In this document: positions 1 through 9,283 of the stretch, one piece after another | How the letters are laid out: each line of letters starts with the position of its first letter | Position numbering within the stretch: the stretch's first letter is position 1 | Origin: Lacticaseibacillus hulanensis | GTDB taxonomy: Bacteria; Bacillota; Bacilli; Lactobacillales; Lactobacillaceae | Direction of reading: 5' to 3' | Assembly: GCF_004010095.1 (NCBI RefSeq) | Contig: NZ_RRYD01000020.1 | Span: forward strand, 1 to 50,061 | Length of the DNA: 50,061 nt | The notes under the pieces: generated by a model | Told to the model about the DNA's origin: nothing | Database searches by the model: none | What the model saw: only the letters and a program-made list of their open reading frames with translations | Translations under genes and position numbers: made by a program

Positions 1-144
1 CGCAAGGTCCTAGGCTGGAAGACGCCATCAGAAGTTTACCTGGGTAAAAAGTTGCACTTGAGTTGACAATTCGTCGTGCAAAAAAAGATCACAGGGCCAC
101 ACGATAACGATGGTGAATAGCAACTAAATAAATCTGCGGGGTAC

Positions 145-672
145 GTGGTAATGACTACTGATAAATTGGACGAGGAATGGGACCTGTACGATTGCAATCT
201 GAACGTCGTTGGTCGGGCGCACCGGCGCGACAAGCTGCCAGCAGGGGTTTACCATTTGGCGGTCGGCTGCATTGTTTTCGACCAGAATGGTGCGGTGCTT
301 ATGCAGCAGCGGAGCCCGCAGAAGCTGACGCATCCGGGCGCCCTTGAACTGGGAGCTGGTGGGTCGGCTCTGCGCGGTGAAGATGGTCCAAGAGCCGCGA
401 TGCGGGAGCTCGCGGAAGAAATGCAGCTCCAGGTGGCAATCACCACTGCCGATCGCATCAGCCGCGAATTTTTTAGCTCGTGGCTTGAGGAATGGTTCGC
501 CGTGCAGCTGCCGTTTTCGCTAGCAGACGTGCACGTGCAGCAAAGCGAGGTGGCGCAGGTATTGTTGTTGCCGGTGAACTTGGCAATCGCTAAGCTAGAA
601 GCTGCTGGCAGCGATGACCAGGTCAAGCATTTACGCGCGGCCGCGGCTAAACTTGGACAAACACTTGAATAG
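145..672 (+). CDS. Nudix hydrolase
   Basis: Nudix-fold protein of about 175 residues that would hydrolyse a nucleoside-diphosphate-linked substrate in the cytoplasm; the substrate cannot be told from sequence. The Nudix box is visible around residues 71-93: G-x5-E, then x7, then RELAEE. The usual Gly near the end of the box (EExGU) is Gln here (EEMQL), a mild deviation. The start is either GTG at 145 or ATG at 151; a GCGGGG stretch just upstream serves as a poor ribosome site and I slightly prefer the ATG. The gene stands alone ahead of the gal operon. It resembles the YfcD-like or isopentenyl-diphosphate isomerase-like Nudix branch (opening EEWDLYD), but that is inference. Confidence 0.85.
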   Translation: MVMTTDKLDEEWDLYDCNLNVVGRAHRRDKLPAGVYHLAVGCIVFDQNGAVLMQQRSPQKLTHPGALELGAGGSALRGEDGPRAAMRELAEEMQLQVAITTADRISREFFSSWLEEWFAVQLPFSLADVHVQQSEVAQVLLLPVNLAIAKLEAAGSDDQVKHLRAAAAKLGQTLE

Positions 673-722
673 TTATTCCGAGGACGCCTAGTGCGTTCTT
701 TTTTGTTGCGGCCAATTTTTTC

Positions 723-794
723 TGGACACGTTCGTCAAGTTGCGTTATGGTAACGGTATCATTTAGTAAACATTTCTGATTAGTTTTACTAAAT
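723..794 (+). promoter_or_regulatory. gal operon promoter, cre-like site and paired GalR operator
   Basis: A promoter reads TGGACA (723-728), a 17-nt spacer and TATGGT (746-751). A catabolite-response-like sequence, ATGGTAACGGTATCA (747-761), overlaps the -10 and matches the cre consensus with one mismatch. Downstream, ATTTAGTAAA (761-770) and TTTACTAAAT (785-794) form a perfect 10-bp inverted repeat with a 14-nt spacer. This is the geometry expected for LacI/GalR-family autoregulation, so galactose induction plus CcpA control is a reasonable inference. Confidence 0.6.
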
Positions 795-808
795 TGTGGA
801 GGGCATTA

Positions 809-1804
809 ATGGCAACGATTAAGGACATTGCGCAGGCGGCCGGCGTCTCGAGCGCGACGGTTTCGCGGGTGTTAAACGCAGATTCAACGCTGCAGGTGGG
901 TGCCGACACGCGGCAGCGGATTTTTGCAGTGGCGGAGAGCCTGAATTACAGCAAGCCGCAGCCAAAAACCACGGTTGCGGTCGGTACCGTCGCTGTGATT
1001 CAGTGGTACACGGCCGAGGCCGAAATGAACGATTTGTATTACCGGACGATTAGCTGGGGCGCCGAGACCACATTGCAGGCGCAAGGATTTCGCGTTGCGC
1101 GCAGTTTTGCGGACACGGATTTGCCCCCGGTGATTGATTTGCGGGGCATAATTGCAATCGGTAAGTTCAGCGATAAGCAGTTGCACAAGTTGGCGCGCCT
1201 GCACAAGCCACTGGTGGTGGTTGATCAGGATACGCTGAATTTAGGCATTAACTGTATTACCACCGACTTTGAGCACGCGGTGGCGTCTATTGTTCAACGG
1301 TTCATTGATTCCGGGCACAAGCACATCGGGATGATTGCGGGTCAGGAAACCACGAGTGATGGCCAGCAGCTTGCCGACCTGCGCCTGCGCGCGTTCACCG
1401 ATTACACGCGGGCGTACCACCGCTTTGAGGACCGGTTTGTGTTTACGGGACCGTTTTCCATTGAGAGTGGCTATCAGCTGATGCAGCAGGCAATTAACAC
1501 GCTTGGCGCCGACCTGCCGACCGCGTTTTTTGCGGCTAACGACACGCTCGCGATTGGCGCAATCAAGGCGCTGCACGAGGCAGGGCTGCGCGTGCCGGAA
1601 GACGTGAGCGTGATTGGCTTCAACGATTTGGCGGTGGGCCGTTACCTCACGCCAAGTCTGAGCACGGTCCACGTGGCGACGGAACAAATGGGTGCGGTCG
1701 CGGTTGATTTGCTCATGCAGCAGGACGGTCACCGGCACGCACCCGTCAATACCACGATTGCAAGTGACCTGGTCCTGCGCGAAAGCAGTAACTGGCAAAA
1801 GTAA
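809..1804 (+). CDS. galR: LacI/GalR-family regulator of the galactose operon
   Basis: Transcriptional repressor of 331 residues. Residues 1-50 hold the LacI-type helix-turn-helix (TIKDIAQAAGVSSATVSRVL); the rest is a periplasmic-binding-protein-like sensor domain with the typical segment AFFAANDTLAIGAIKAL and the C-terminal pattern PEDVSVIGFNDL. The ATG at 809 is chosen over an upstream TTG because GGAGGG sits just before it. It is the first gene of an operon with galK and galT, 44 bp upstream of galK, and a paired operator lies immediately before it. By family and context it should repress its own operon until galactose is present. A trehalose or maltose regulator is less likely given the neighbours. 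Confidence 0.88.
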   Translation: MATIKDIAQAAGVSSATVSRVLNADSTLQVGADTRQRIFAVAESLNYSKPQPKTTVAVGTVAVIQWYTAEAEMNDLYYRTISWGAETTLQAQGFRVARSFADTDLPPVIDLRGIIAIGKFSDKQLHKLARLHKPLVVVDQDTLNLGINCITTDFEHAVASIVQRFIDSGHKHIGMIAGQETTSDGQQLADLRLRAFTDYTRAYHRFEDRFVFTGPFSIESGYQLMQQAINTLGADLPTAFFAANDTLAIGAIKALHEAGLRVPEDVSVIGFNDLAVGRYLTPSLSTVHVATEQMGAVAVDLLMQQDGHRHAPVNTTIASDLVLRESSNWQK

Positions 1805-1848
1805 AGCCGCGACTGCACCTGCAGGTATTAAGCAAATGGAGGATTATC

Positions 1849-3030
1849 ATGGAAATTAGCGAACTAACCCAAGGCTTCATCGACGTTTTTGACAACCAGC
1901 CCACCGACTATTTCTTCGCTCCCGGACGCATCAACCTGATTGGGGAGCACACCGACTATAACGGTGGGCACGTGTTCCCGTGCGCAATCAGTCTGGGCAC
2001 TTACGCGGCCGTACGGGCAAACGATAGCCACGAGTTTCACTTTTACTCCGGTAATTTCCCGGAAGATGACGTGCTGACCGTCAGCGGGAATCCGGGAACG
2101 CCGAAGTCTGGGCGCTGGGTGGATTATGCGCAGGGTATGCTGGCGGAACTGGCTAAAAATGGGGCGGAGTACAGCCACGGTCTGGACGTTTACATCAAGG
2201 GCGACCTGCCTGATGGTGCCGGCCTGTCGAGTTCCGCGTCACTGGAAATGCTCATTGGCGAAATTGCCAACCACATGTTTGCCCTCGATGTGCCGATGCT
2301 GCAGCGCGTGCGGCTTGGCCAGCAGGTGGAGAATAATTACGTTGGTGTCAATTCCGGAATCATGGACCAGTTTGCTGTGGGCATGGGGCAGGCGAACACG
2401 GCCACACTGCTGGATACGAACACGATGGAATACAAGCGCCTGCCACTTGACCTTGGCGACAACGTGGTGTTGATTATGAACACCAACAAACAGCGGCAAC
2501 TGACGGACTCCAAATACAATGAGCGGCGCGGCGAGTGTGAGGCGGCCCTCGCTAAGCTCCAGACCAAACTGGACATTGCGAGTCTGGGTGAGCTTTCCGC
2601 GGAGCAGTTCGACGAGTACAGCTACCTCATTCCGGCCGAAAACGAACTGAAGCGGGCGCGGCATGCGGTGCTGGAAAACAAACGGACGCTGCGGGCGGCG
2701 CAGGCACTTTTGGACCGGGACCTAGCCACCTTTGGCCGACTGGTTAGCGCATCCGGGGTCTCGCTGCAGTTTGATTATGAGGTGACCGGCAAAGAACTAG
2801 ACACACTCGTGCGGGCGGCACTGAACCAAGAAGGCGTTTTGGGCGCACGGATGACCGGCGCCGGGTTTGGCGGCTGCGCGATTGCACTGGTGCGCAAGGC
2901 GGCCGTCGACGCGGTGATTGCCACGGTGGGGCAAACGTACAAAGAGGTCATTGGTTATCCGGCGTCATTTTACGTGGCCAACATTGCGGATGGCCCGCGG
3001 GAACTAGATGTGCAGGCAAGGAAGGCGTAG
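1849..3030 (+). CDS. galK: Galactokinase
   Basis: GHMP-family kinase of 393 residues that phosphorylates galactose to galactose-1-phosphate with ATP, the first committed step of the Leloir pathway. Three family motifs are present: the galactokinase signature GRINLIGEHTDYNGG near residue 26, the ATP-binding GAGLSSSASLEM near residue 123, and the C-terminal MTGAGFGGCAIAL. Length is standard. The start has a clear ribosome site, GGAGG, 8 bases upstream. galT follows 2 bp after the stop, so the two are transcribed together. No galE or galM is visible in this window. Confidence 0.96.
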   Translation: MEISELTQGFIDVFDNQPTDYFFAPGRINLIGEHTDYNGGHVFPCAISLGTYAAVRANDSHEFHFYSGNFPEDDVLTVSGNPGTPKSGRWVDYAQGMLAELAKNGAEYSHGLDVYIKGDLPDGAGLSSSASLEMLIGEIANHMFALDVPMLQRVRLGQQVENNYVGVNSGIMDQFAVGMGQANTATLLDTNTMEYKRLPLDLGDNVVLIMNTNKQRQLTDSKYNERRGECEAALAKLQTKLDIASLGELSAEQFDEYSYLIPAENELKRARHAVLENKRTLRAAQALLDRDLATFGRLVSASGVSLQFDYEVTGKELDTLVRAALNQEGVLGARMTGAGFGGCAIALVRKAAVDAVIATVGQTYKEVIGYPASFYVANIADGPRELDVQARKA

Positions 3031-3032
3031 TA

Positions 3033-4496
3033 ATGGATGCAGTTGTTAGTTTTGTCAGCCACGTGTTAGCGGTCAACCCGCAATACGGCGAAATGGATCG
3101 GGTGTACCTAACCAACCGCGTTTTTGCACTGATTGGGGATGGCGCGGTGGACGTGGCTGACGGTGCGGCCACGCTCGACGTCCTCGATGCACTCGTGCAG
3201 TCGGCAACGGAGCGGGGCGTGATTACGGACACGGCCAGCGCCCGCGAAATTCTGGGCGCCGCACTGATGGATTTGGCGACACCGACGCCGGGGTTTGTTA
3301 ATCGGGAATTCTGGGACCGCTACGGTGAGTCACCAAAAGCAGCCACCGACTATTTTTACCAGCTTAGTCGGGCGAATAATTACATTCAGACCCGGGCAAT
3401 TGCGCGCAACGATTACTTCCAGGTCGCAACGGAGTACGGCGCCATGGAAATCACGATTAACCTGTCCAAGCCGGAAAAAGATCCGCGGGACATCGCGGCG
3501 GCGGCCAAGGCGCCCCAAAGCGGGTACCCGGAATGTCAGTTGTGCCTGCAGAATGAGGGTTACCGCGGCCGGGCGAACTGGCCGGCGCGCGCGAACCACC
3601 GCATTATCCGCATGGAAGTTGGCGGATCGGCGTGGGGCTTTCAGTATTCCCCGTACGCGTATTTCAACGAGCACGCCATTTTCCTCGACGAGATTCACCG
3701 GCCGATGCACATCACCCACCAGACGTTTACCAACCTGCTGGAGCTGACCACGACACTACCCCATTATTTTGTCGGCAGTAACGCCGATTTGCCAATTGTT
3801 GGCGGATCGATGCTGGCCCACGAACACTACCAGGGCGGCCGACATGATTTTCCAATGGCCAAGGCGCCGGTTGAAAGATCGATTCGACTGACTGGCTATC
3901 CGGACGTGCAGGCGGGCATCGTGAAGTGGCCAATGAGTGTAATTCGGCTGACGGGCAGTGACAAGGCGCGCCTTGCCGATGCCGCCGAGGTGATTCGGGC
4001 GGCGTGGGCAAAATATAGCGATGAATCCGTTGACGTACGGGCCTTCAGCGAAGACGGGACGGCGCACCACACCGTCACGCCAATTGCGCGGCGAGTGGGC
4101 ACGGATTACCAGCTGGACCTGGTGCTGCGGGACAACCAAACCAGCAGCATGTACCCGGATGGCATTTTTCACCCGCACCAGGACGTGCAACACATCAAGA
4201 AGGAAAATATCGGCCTAATTGAGGTCATGGGCCTCGCCATTTTGCCGGCGCGGCTGCAAGAAGAGCTCACTCAGGTGCGCAACTACTTACTTGGCCAGGC
4301 CAACACGATGGCTGCTTACCACAAGCCGTGGGCGGATAATCTTGCCGCCAAGCACACGTGGACGGCGGCAAACGCGACGGAATTGCTGCAGGATGAGGTC
4401 GGCTACGTCTTTGCCCGCGTGCTGGAGGATGCCGGGGTGTTCAAGCATGACGCTGCCGGGCAAGCGGCGTTCGGGAAGTTTTGTGCGCTACTTTAA
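3033..4496 (+). CDS. galT: Galactose-1-phosphate uridylyltransferase, class II
   Basis: Enzyme of 487 residues exchanging UMP between UDP-glucose and galactose-1-phosphate. It belongs to the Firmicutes class II family, which is longer than the E. coli type: residues 60-200 contain FVNREFWDRY and YPECQLCLQNEGYRGR, and the segment MLAHEHYQGG (about residue 261) carries conserved histidines. It begins 2 bp after galK, indicating translational coupling. It is followed by a strong terminator at 4585-4635. UDP-galactose 4-epimerase needed to close the Leloir cycle is not in the window and must be elsewhere. Confidence 0.95.
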   Translation: MDAVVSFVSHVLAVNPQYGEMDRVYLTNRVFALIGDGAVDVADGAATLDVLDALVQSATERGVITDTASAREILGAALMDLATPTPGFVNREFWDRYGESPKAATDYFYQLSRANNYIQTRAIARNDYFQVATEYGAMEITINLSKPEKDPRDIAAAAKAPQSGYPECQLCLQNEGYRGRANWPARANHRIIRMEVGGSAWGFQYSPYAYFNEHAIFLDEIHRPMHITHQTFTNLLELTTTLPHYFVGSNADLPIVGGSMLAHEHYQGGRHDFPMAKAPVERSIRLTGYPDVQAGIVKWPMSVIRLTGSDKARLADAAEVIRAAWAKYSDESVDVRAFSEDGTAHHTVTPIARRVGTDYQLDLVLRDNQTSSMYPDGIFHPHQDVQHIKKENIGLIEVMGLAILPARLQEELTQVRNYLLGQANTMAAYHKPWADNLAAKHTWTAANATELLQDEVGYVFARVLEDAGVFKHDAAGQAAFGKFCALL

Positions 4497-4584
4497 GACT
4501 TTCGCGGAGTTGGTGATTAACATGGGGCCACTTGGCTTTGCCGTGCGGCCATTGGTTACCCATGAACTGGAACTGAATATGTAT

Positions 4585-4635
4585 AAAACAGACACACAGT
4601 GAGAATGATTTGTTCTCAATGTGTGTCTGTTTTTT
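4585..4635 (+). terminator. gal operon terminator
   Basis: A long stem pairs AAAACAGACACACA with TGTGTGTCTGTTTT, extended by GAGAA/TTCTC around a short loop, and ends in a T run. Because of the A run on the other side it could also stop transcription arriving from the converging minus-strand operon. Confidence 0.9.
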
Positions 4636-4756
4636 GGCTGTAGCGGTCGATGGAGCCTGAATCTAGACGATTGCCGCAGCAACCATGGTGAAGTTTGCCC
4701 GCGGCCCCGTTTAGACTAGGAGGTCAGCCCGTACAACGTGAAGCGAACTCCTTTCA

Positions 4757-5539
4757 TCACACCAGCTTGTAGTGCTCTAGCCCGCGCACGATGCCGTCGT
4801 GCATGTTGGAGCTGGTCACGTACTCCGCCTGCGTTTTGGCCACCGCCACGCCGTTACCCATGGCGATTGGGTGGTCCACGAGGCTGAACATTTGCAGGTC
4901 GTTCAACTGGTCCCCGAACGCGTATGAGGGGGCATTTGTCAGGTTCAGTGCGCGCAGTAAGTGCTCAATGCCGGTTTTCTTCGAGACGCCCGCCAGCATC
5001 GTGTCGAGGCCGCGAATGTTGTTGCGAACAAAGCTGAGTTGGCCGGCGAATTTCTTGGCGTAAGCCTGCTCGTGGTGCCGGTTGAAGACGAACATGAAGT
5101 TAACCTCGTTTTGCTTGTAAAAATTCGGATCAACCTGCGCGTTCAAGTTCAGCAGGTGGTAGTTGTCCACGGTGTCTTGCGACTTCTTGCTGATGGCAAA
5201 GCCCTGATTGTTGTACCACCCGACTGGATTGGCGTGCTCATTGGCAAAGCGGTTCACCGCCTTAATCAAGTCTTCGGGGATGGTTGCGGCATATATTTCC
5301 TGGCCGCGGCTGGCAACGTAAGATCCGTTGGCGCTGACGATGGTGTTGATGCCAGTTTGGTCAAGTACGTACTGGACCTCGAACACGTTGCGGCCGGTGG
5401 CAATGACCGGCAGCACGTTGTTTTGGCGCAGCTTGTCCAGGGCATCAACCGTTGTTTTAGCCACGGATTTGTCATCCCGCAGCAAGGTGCCGTCCAAATC
5501 AAAGAACACGACGGCGCTAAACTTGGGTGCATCCGCCAT
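4757..5539 (-). CDS. Cof-type HAD-IIB phosphatase
   Basis: Haloacid-dehalogenase superfamily phosphatase of 260 residues, Cof subfamily. Motif I is FFDLDGTLLRDD (residues 12-23), ATGRN is motif II, and the C-terminal GDQLNDLQMF is motif IV; the cap between them is of the C2 type. Such enzymes dephosphorylate sugar phosphates, pyridoxal phosphate or FMN with overlapping specificity. It is the last gene of the GH65-pgmB operon, starting directly after the pgmB stop with a GGGGGTGG ribosome site inside the pgmB end. A role in disposing of excess hexose phosphate from disaccharide breakdown is inference. Confidence 0.88.
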   Translation of the reverse strand: MADAPKFSAVVFFDLDGTLLRDDKSVAKTTVDALDKLRQNNVLPVIATGRNVFEVQYVLDQTGINTIVSANGSYVASRGQEIYAATIPEDLIKAVNRFANEHANPVGWYNNQGFAISKKSQDTVDNYHLLNLNAQVDPNFYKQNEVNFMFVFNRHHEQAYAKKFAGQLSFVRNNIRGLDTMLAGVSKKTGIEHLLRALNLTNAPSYAFGDQLNDLQMFSLVDHPIAMGNGVAVAKTQAEYVTSSNMHDGIVRGLEHYKLV

Positions 5540-6220
5540 TTATGCCACCCCCAGTAGTTGCTTGCTGATGTTTGGCAGCGACAACTGACTGGTGGACGGG
5601 AAGACCATGGTGGCCGCCCGCAGTGCCTCCTTGTCGCCAATGCCGATGGACAATTCACCCGCGGCGTCAATGGCCTCAATCCCGGCCACCGCGTCTTCAA
5701 TGCCGACACACTGGCGCGGCTCAAGGTCGAGGATAGCCGCAGCTTTGAGGAAGATTTCGGGTTCAGGTTTACCTTGGCTCAGCGTTCCTGGGTCCACGAT
5801 TTTGGGGAAAAATTCGTCCAGTCCGAGACTGTGCAGGACGGCGGGCGCGTTGTGTGAGGCCGAGGCGATGCTCATCTGGTACCCGTGCTCCTTGAGGTCG
5901 GTGAGGAACTCGCGGATACCCGGCAAGATGTCGTCCGGGGTGAGCCCCGCGATTAATTCCTTGTAGTGCTCGTTTTTCTTGGTGGCTAGCTCTTCTTTCT
6001 GCGCCTTCGTGTACGCGCTCGCCTTGCCCCCGGCCTGCAGAATGATTTCCAGTGATTCCATTCGGTCAATGCCGCGCAGCCGGTTGGCCAGGTCATCACT
6101 CCACGGGGTGCCCACCTGATCGGCGATGGCGTGCCAAGCCTGCGAGTGGAAACGGGCGGTGTCGGTGATGACACCATCAACGTCGAAAATAAAGCCTTTA
6201 ATTTGGTCAAATAAACTCAT
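5540..6220 (-). CDS. pgmB: Beta-phosphoglucomutase
   Basis: HAD-superfamily enzyme of 226 residues converting beta-glucose-1-phosphate to glucose-6-phosphate. Motif I is FIFDVDGVITDTARFH, including the second Asp; the cap has the HxxAWHAIAD segment, and motifs SIASASHNAP, GKPEPEIF and GIEDAVAGIEA follow in order. The start is ATG at 6220, with AGGAGG at 6230-6235, rather than the longer frame opening at 6250. It lies 50 bp downstream of the GH65 phosphorylase, the usual partner: the phosphorylase makes beta-glucose-1-phosphate and this enzyme feeds it to glycolysis. Confidence 0.95.
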   Translation of the reverse strand: MSLFDQIKGFIFDVDGVITDTARFHSQAWHAIADQVGTPWSDDLANRLRGIDRMESLEIILQAGGKASAYTKAQKEELATKKNEHYKELIAGLTPDDILPGIREFLTDLKEHGYQMSIASASHNAPAVLHSLGLDEFFPKIVDPGTLSQGKPEPEIFLKAAAILDLEPRQCVGIEDAVAGIEAIDAAGELSIGIGDKEALRAATMVFPSTSQLSLPNISKQLLGVA

Positions 6221-6270
6221 GTTACGTATCCTCCTGTCTGTGAACTTCACACTTGGATTTGGTGCGTTGC

Positions 6271-8988
6271 CTAGTAATCAACGCTGAATTCGTTATTTGC
6301 TTTGATGCTGACGGGTTTGCCCAGGACGGTCAAATCACAGTCGTGGTCACTCATGATCTTGATGGTGCTGTGCGTCAGTTTGAAGTGCAGCTTGGCGTTG
6401 CGGTACTGGCAGTTAAAGGCCAAACTGCACCACGTTGATGGCAGCTTCGGGTTAACGCTCGGTTTGTCGTCCAGCAGGTTGACCCCACCGTACAGCCGTT
6501 GCGCCACGTCGAGGGTTGCGCCCATGACGCCGAGGTGAATCCCCTCGGCCGTGGTGCCGCCCTGAATGTCGTAGTAATCCGAGAACAGGGCTTGCCGGAA
6601 GAGACGCCAGGACAAATTGGTGTGGCCGGCGATTCGGTCCAGGTACGCGTAGACGATGCGCGACAGGGTGGAGCCGTGGGTCGTGCGGTCCAGGTAGTAC
6701 TGCAGGTTGCGGTCAAAGTAGTCCGCGGGCAGTTCGTAGCCCATGTCCTTGATGAGGCCGGTGACCGTGTCTTGGTTCAAAATAAAGTGGGCCATGAGCG
6801 TGTCAGCCTGCTTTGCAACCTGGTACGCATCGGGAGTTTTGCCCTCCGACTTCAGGATGCGGTCAAGACGCGCGATGTCCCCGTACTGTTTGCGGTAGTT
6901 GTCGAAGTTCAGTTCGGGCAGTTTGAAGTAGCCGGCGAACTGGCCGATAATCCCGTCCTCGTTCACATCGAGGTGCAGGTGGTGGCGAATGTCAGTCATC
7001 TTGGTAATGTCGCGGCTTGTTAAATCATTTGCGGCCAGCGCGGCCCCGAAGTATTCAGCCGGTGCTTTGTCCTGCAGCGTTGCGATGAGCTTGAACAACC
7101 AGGCAACACAGATATTGGTGTAGGCGTTGTCGGTGAGTCCGGGTTCGTCCGCGTTCGGGTAGCCTTCATGGAATTCGTCGGGACCCATGACGCGGTGAAT
7201 GCTGTAACAACCGGTGTTCTGGTCGTAAATCACCATGCTCAGCCAGAACTTGGCAATCGCCAGCAGCATGATTAGTCCGTAGTGGTTCATGAAGTCGTTG
7301 TCGCGCGTGATGTGCCAGTAGAGCCATGTGTCGTAAGCAATTGCCAGTGAAACGTGGCGCTGCCGGCGACTGTTATCGGGATCCCACGTGTTGGTGAGGG
7401 GGTTGAGGTGAATTGATTGGGCCTGCTCGTCGCCGGTCTGGCCGGATTGCCACGGGTACATGGCCCCACTGCGCCCATTGTCCTTGGCGTATTGCTTGGC
7501 CGCGCCGAGGCGGTTGAAGCGGTACATCAACATGTTTTTGGCAATCGCGGGGGCGTGTTCGGTGTAAAACGGCATGACAAACATTTCGTCCCAGAAAACG
7601 TGCCCGCGGTAGGCCTCACCGTGCAAACCGCGCGCCCCGACGGAAGCATCGAGCTGCCCGGAAGCAAGCGCGCCGCCCGCGACGAGTAGGTGGAACGTGT
7701 TGACCCGCAACAACTTTTGGCTTGTGATGTCGCCGTCAATATTGGTGTCACTTGAATGCCACACCTGCTCGAAGAATTGCTGGGTGCTGGCAACCGTGTG
7801 GTCAAAGCTGGCAGCCGTGAGCTCGTCGTGCACTAGCTGCGGTAGGTCGGTATCCTTGCTCTCGCGACTGGTAAAAATCACCCCGGTTTTGTCGAAGGTG
7901 TAAGTTTGTTCGGCAACAACGGGGATGCTGACGCTCTGTTCAATGCTCCGGTTGCCGGGAGCCACCTTGATCTGGCCGGTGAGAGCGGTTGTTGGTGACG
8001 ATAGCCGGGTCCCGATGGCGAATTGCACGCCGCTGTGGCGGGTTTGCCCCGTCAGCAGCACCCGGTCAGCGCGATTTTCCGTTCCCGTCACCACAACGTG
8101 CCAGTTGTCGAATTGCTGGTAGCGGTCGACGTTTTGGTTGCGCACGTCACCGTCGATGGTGCTGTAAACCTGCAGGGCACCAGAAAAATTCAGTGGTGTG
8201 ATGCGGTAGCGAATACCGAAACGGTGCCAATGCTGCATGTCGGCCACCTTAGTGGTTTGAATGCGCAACTGATGGCCCGTTGAGAGGCTCACAAGCATGG
8301 TGGTGGTTAATTGGCCCGTTTTCAGGTCGAGGCTGCGGTAAAAATCTTGAATATCGCGCCGCTTAATTTGAAACGGGTTGGCGTGGTCAATGCCGAACGT
8401 CATGAACTGTGCGTTCGGCAAGTTCACGAGGTCCTCGTTGGTCACGTCACGCCCGTTGATTGTGGTTGTGTTCTGATTGTAGACCCCCGCGACATACGTG
8501 CCGGGGTAATTGTTCTCGTCGGCCTTGCTTTCGACGTACGCACCGCGCATCCCGAAGTAGCCGTTGCCGATGGTGAGCATGGCTTCCTGGCCGTAATTGC
8601 GTTTGCCGTCATACTGCCCGTAATAGTCCAGGTGCCAGCTTGCTTGGTCGCACTTGTCCTTGATGGCCGCTTCTAACCCGAGGCGATTGACGGTTGGCAG
8701 GGCGACAACGGGCACGTTGAACATGTTCGTGAGGGCGAGGCCAAGGTCGATACGCTGGTGGTTGAGGCCAACAATTGTGTCTGAAAATGAGTAGGATAAT
8801 GGATTGACGACGATGATGACGTCAAAGTCGACCCCGGCAAGACGCACCCGGATATTCTCGAGGTTTGCGCCAATGCCCTGATTGGGGTTGTAGGCAATGA
8901 GCATGCGGCTTTGCGCATGACCGTCCTTGTCAATGTGGTTGGTGATTTCCAATGCTTCATCCATTACCTTAATTGAAATGGTGTGCAT
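6271..8988 (-). CDS. GH65 disaccharide phosphorylase (maltose/kojibiose type)
   Basis: Glycoside hydrolase family 65 phosphorylase of 905 residues. The family body begins near residue 118 (WHLDYYGQYDGKRNYGQEA), contains RGHVFWDEMFVMPFY near residue 461, the catalytic-acid segment MGPDEFHEG (Glu near residue 605) and the phosphate-site pattern AKQADTLMAHF. Most family members are about 750-780 residues; this one has roughly 115 extra residues at the N terminus with alternating alpha/beta character that I do not recognise. A cytoplasmic inverting phosphorylase releasing beta-glucose-1-phosphate fits the downstream pgmB. Maltose, kojibiose, nigerose or trehalose are all possible substrates. A good ribosome site (AAAGGAGT) precedes the start. 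Confidence 0.9.
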   Translation of the reverse strand: MHTISIKVMDEALEITNHIDKDGHAQSRMLIAYNPNQGIGANLENIRVRLAGVDFDVIIVVNPLSYSFSDTIVGLNHQRIDLGLALTNMFNVPVVALPTVNRLGLEAAIKDKCDQASWHLDYYGQYDGKRNYGQEAMLTIGNGYFGMRGAYVESKADENNYPGTYVAGVYNQNTTTINGRDVTNEDLVNLPNAQFMTFGIDHANPFQIKRRDIQDFYRSLDLKTGQLTTTMLVSLSTGHQLRIQTTKVADMQHWHRFGIRYRITPLNFSGALQVYSTIDGDVRNQNVDRYQQFDNWHVVVTGTENRADRVLLTGQTRHSGVQFAIGTRLSSPTTALTGQIKVAPGNRSIEQSVSIPVVAEQTYTFDKTGVIFTSRESKDTDLPQLVHDELTAASFDHTVASTQQFFEQVWHSSDTNIDGDITSQKLLRVNTFHLLVAGGALASGQLDASVGARGLHGEAYRGHVFWDEMFVMPFYTEHAPAIAKNMLMYRFNRLGAAKQYAKDNGRSGAMYPWQSGQTGDEQAQSIHLNPLTNTWDPDNSRRQRHVSLAIAYDTWLYWHITRDNDFMNHYGLIMLLAIAKFWLSMVIYDQNTGCYSIHRVMGPDEFHEGYPNADEPGLTDNAYTNICVAWLFKLIATLQDKAPAEYFGAALAANDLTSRDITKMTDIRHHLHLDVNEDGIIGQFAGYFKLPELNFDNYRKQYGDIARLDRILKSEGKTPDAYQVAKQADTLMAHFILNQDTVTGLIKDMGYELPADYFDRNLQYYLDRTTHGSTLSRIVYAYLDRIAGHTNLSWRLFRQALFSDYYDIQGGTTAEGIHLGVMGATLDVAQRLYGGVNLLDDKPSVNPKLPSTWCSLAFNCQYRNAKLHFKLTHSTIKIMSDHDCDLTVLGKPVSIKANNEFSVDY

Positions 8989-9026
8989 CTGAAGACTCCT
9001 TTCTGAAAATCCCTACACTTCAACCG

Positions 9027-9044
9027 TAACGCTATCTAACGTTA
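9027..9044 (-). promoter_or_regulatory. Dyad operator upstream of GH65 operon
   Basis: TAACGCTA and TAACGTTA form an 8-bp inverted repeat with one mismatch, separated by two bases, about 40 bp upstream of the phosphorylase start. The size and symmetry suit a LacI-family operator; no matching regulator is adjacent. Confidence 0.4.
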
Positions 9045-9237
9045 ATGACAAACGGCACAGACGACAAATGGCCGAATAATCAGTTTTTATTGTTTATTGT
9101 CACATTACGACACGCACTGCCGCACAGGAGCGATTACAATTTTCAGGACAGAAGTTAAAACAATTTGCAGAAAAATCCCAGTGCGATTGATTGCCAGCGA
9201 CAAACCATGCTGCCGATTTTGCACGCTTGAATTGAAC

Positions 9238-9272
9238 GCAAAAAAAGCCACCCGCGTTTTGGCGGATGGCTC
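9238..9272 (-). terminator. Terminator of lipid kinase gene
   Basis: On the minus strand AGCCATCCGC and GCGGGTGGCT form a stem around a six-base loop, followed by seven Ts. It separates the kinase gene from the GH65 operon promoter. Confidence 0.85.
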
Positions 9273-9283
9273 TTGCTGATGGA

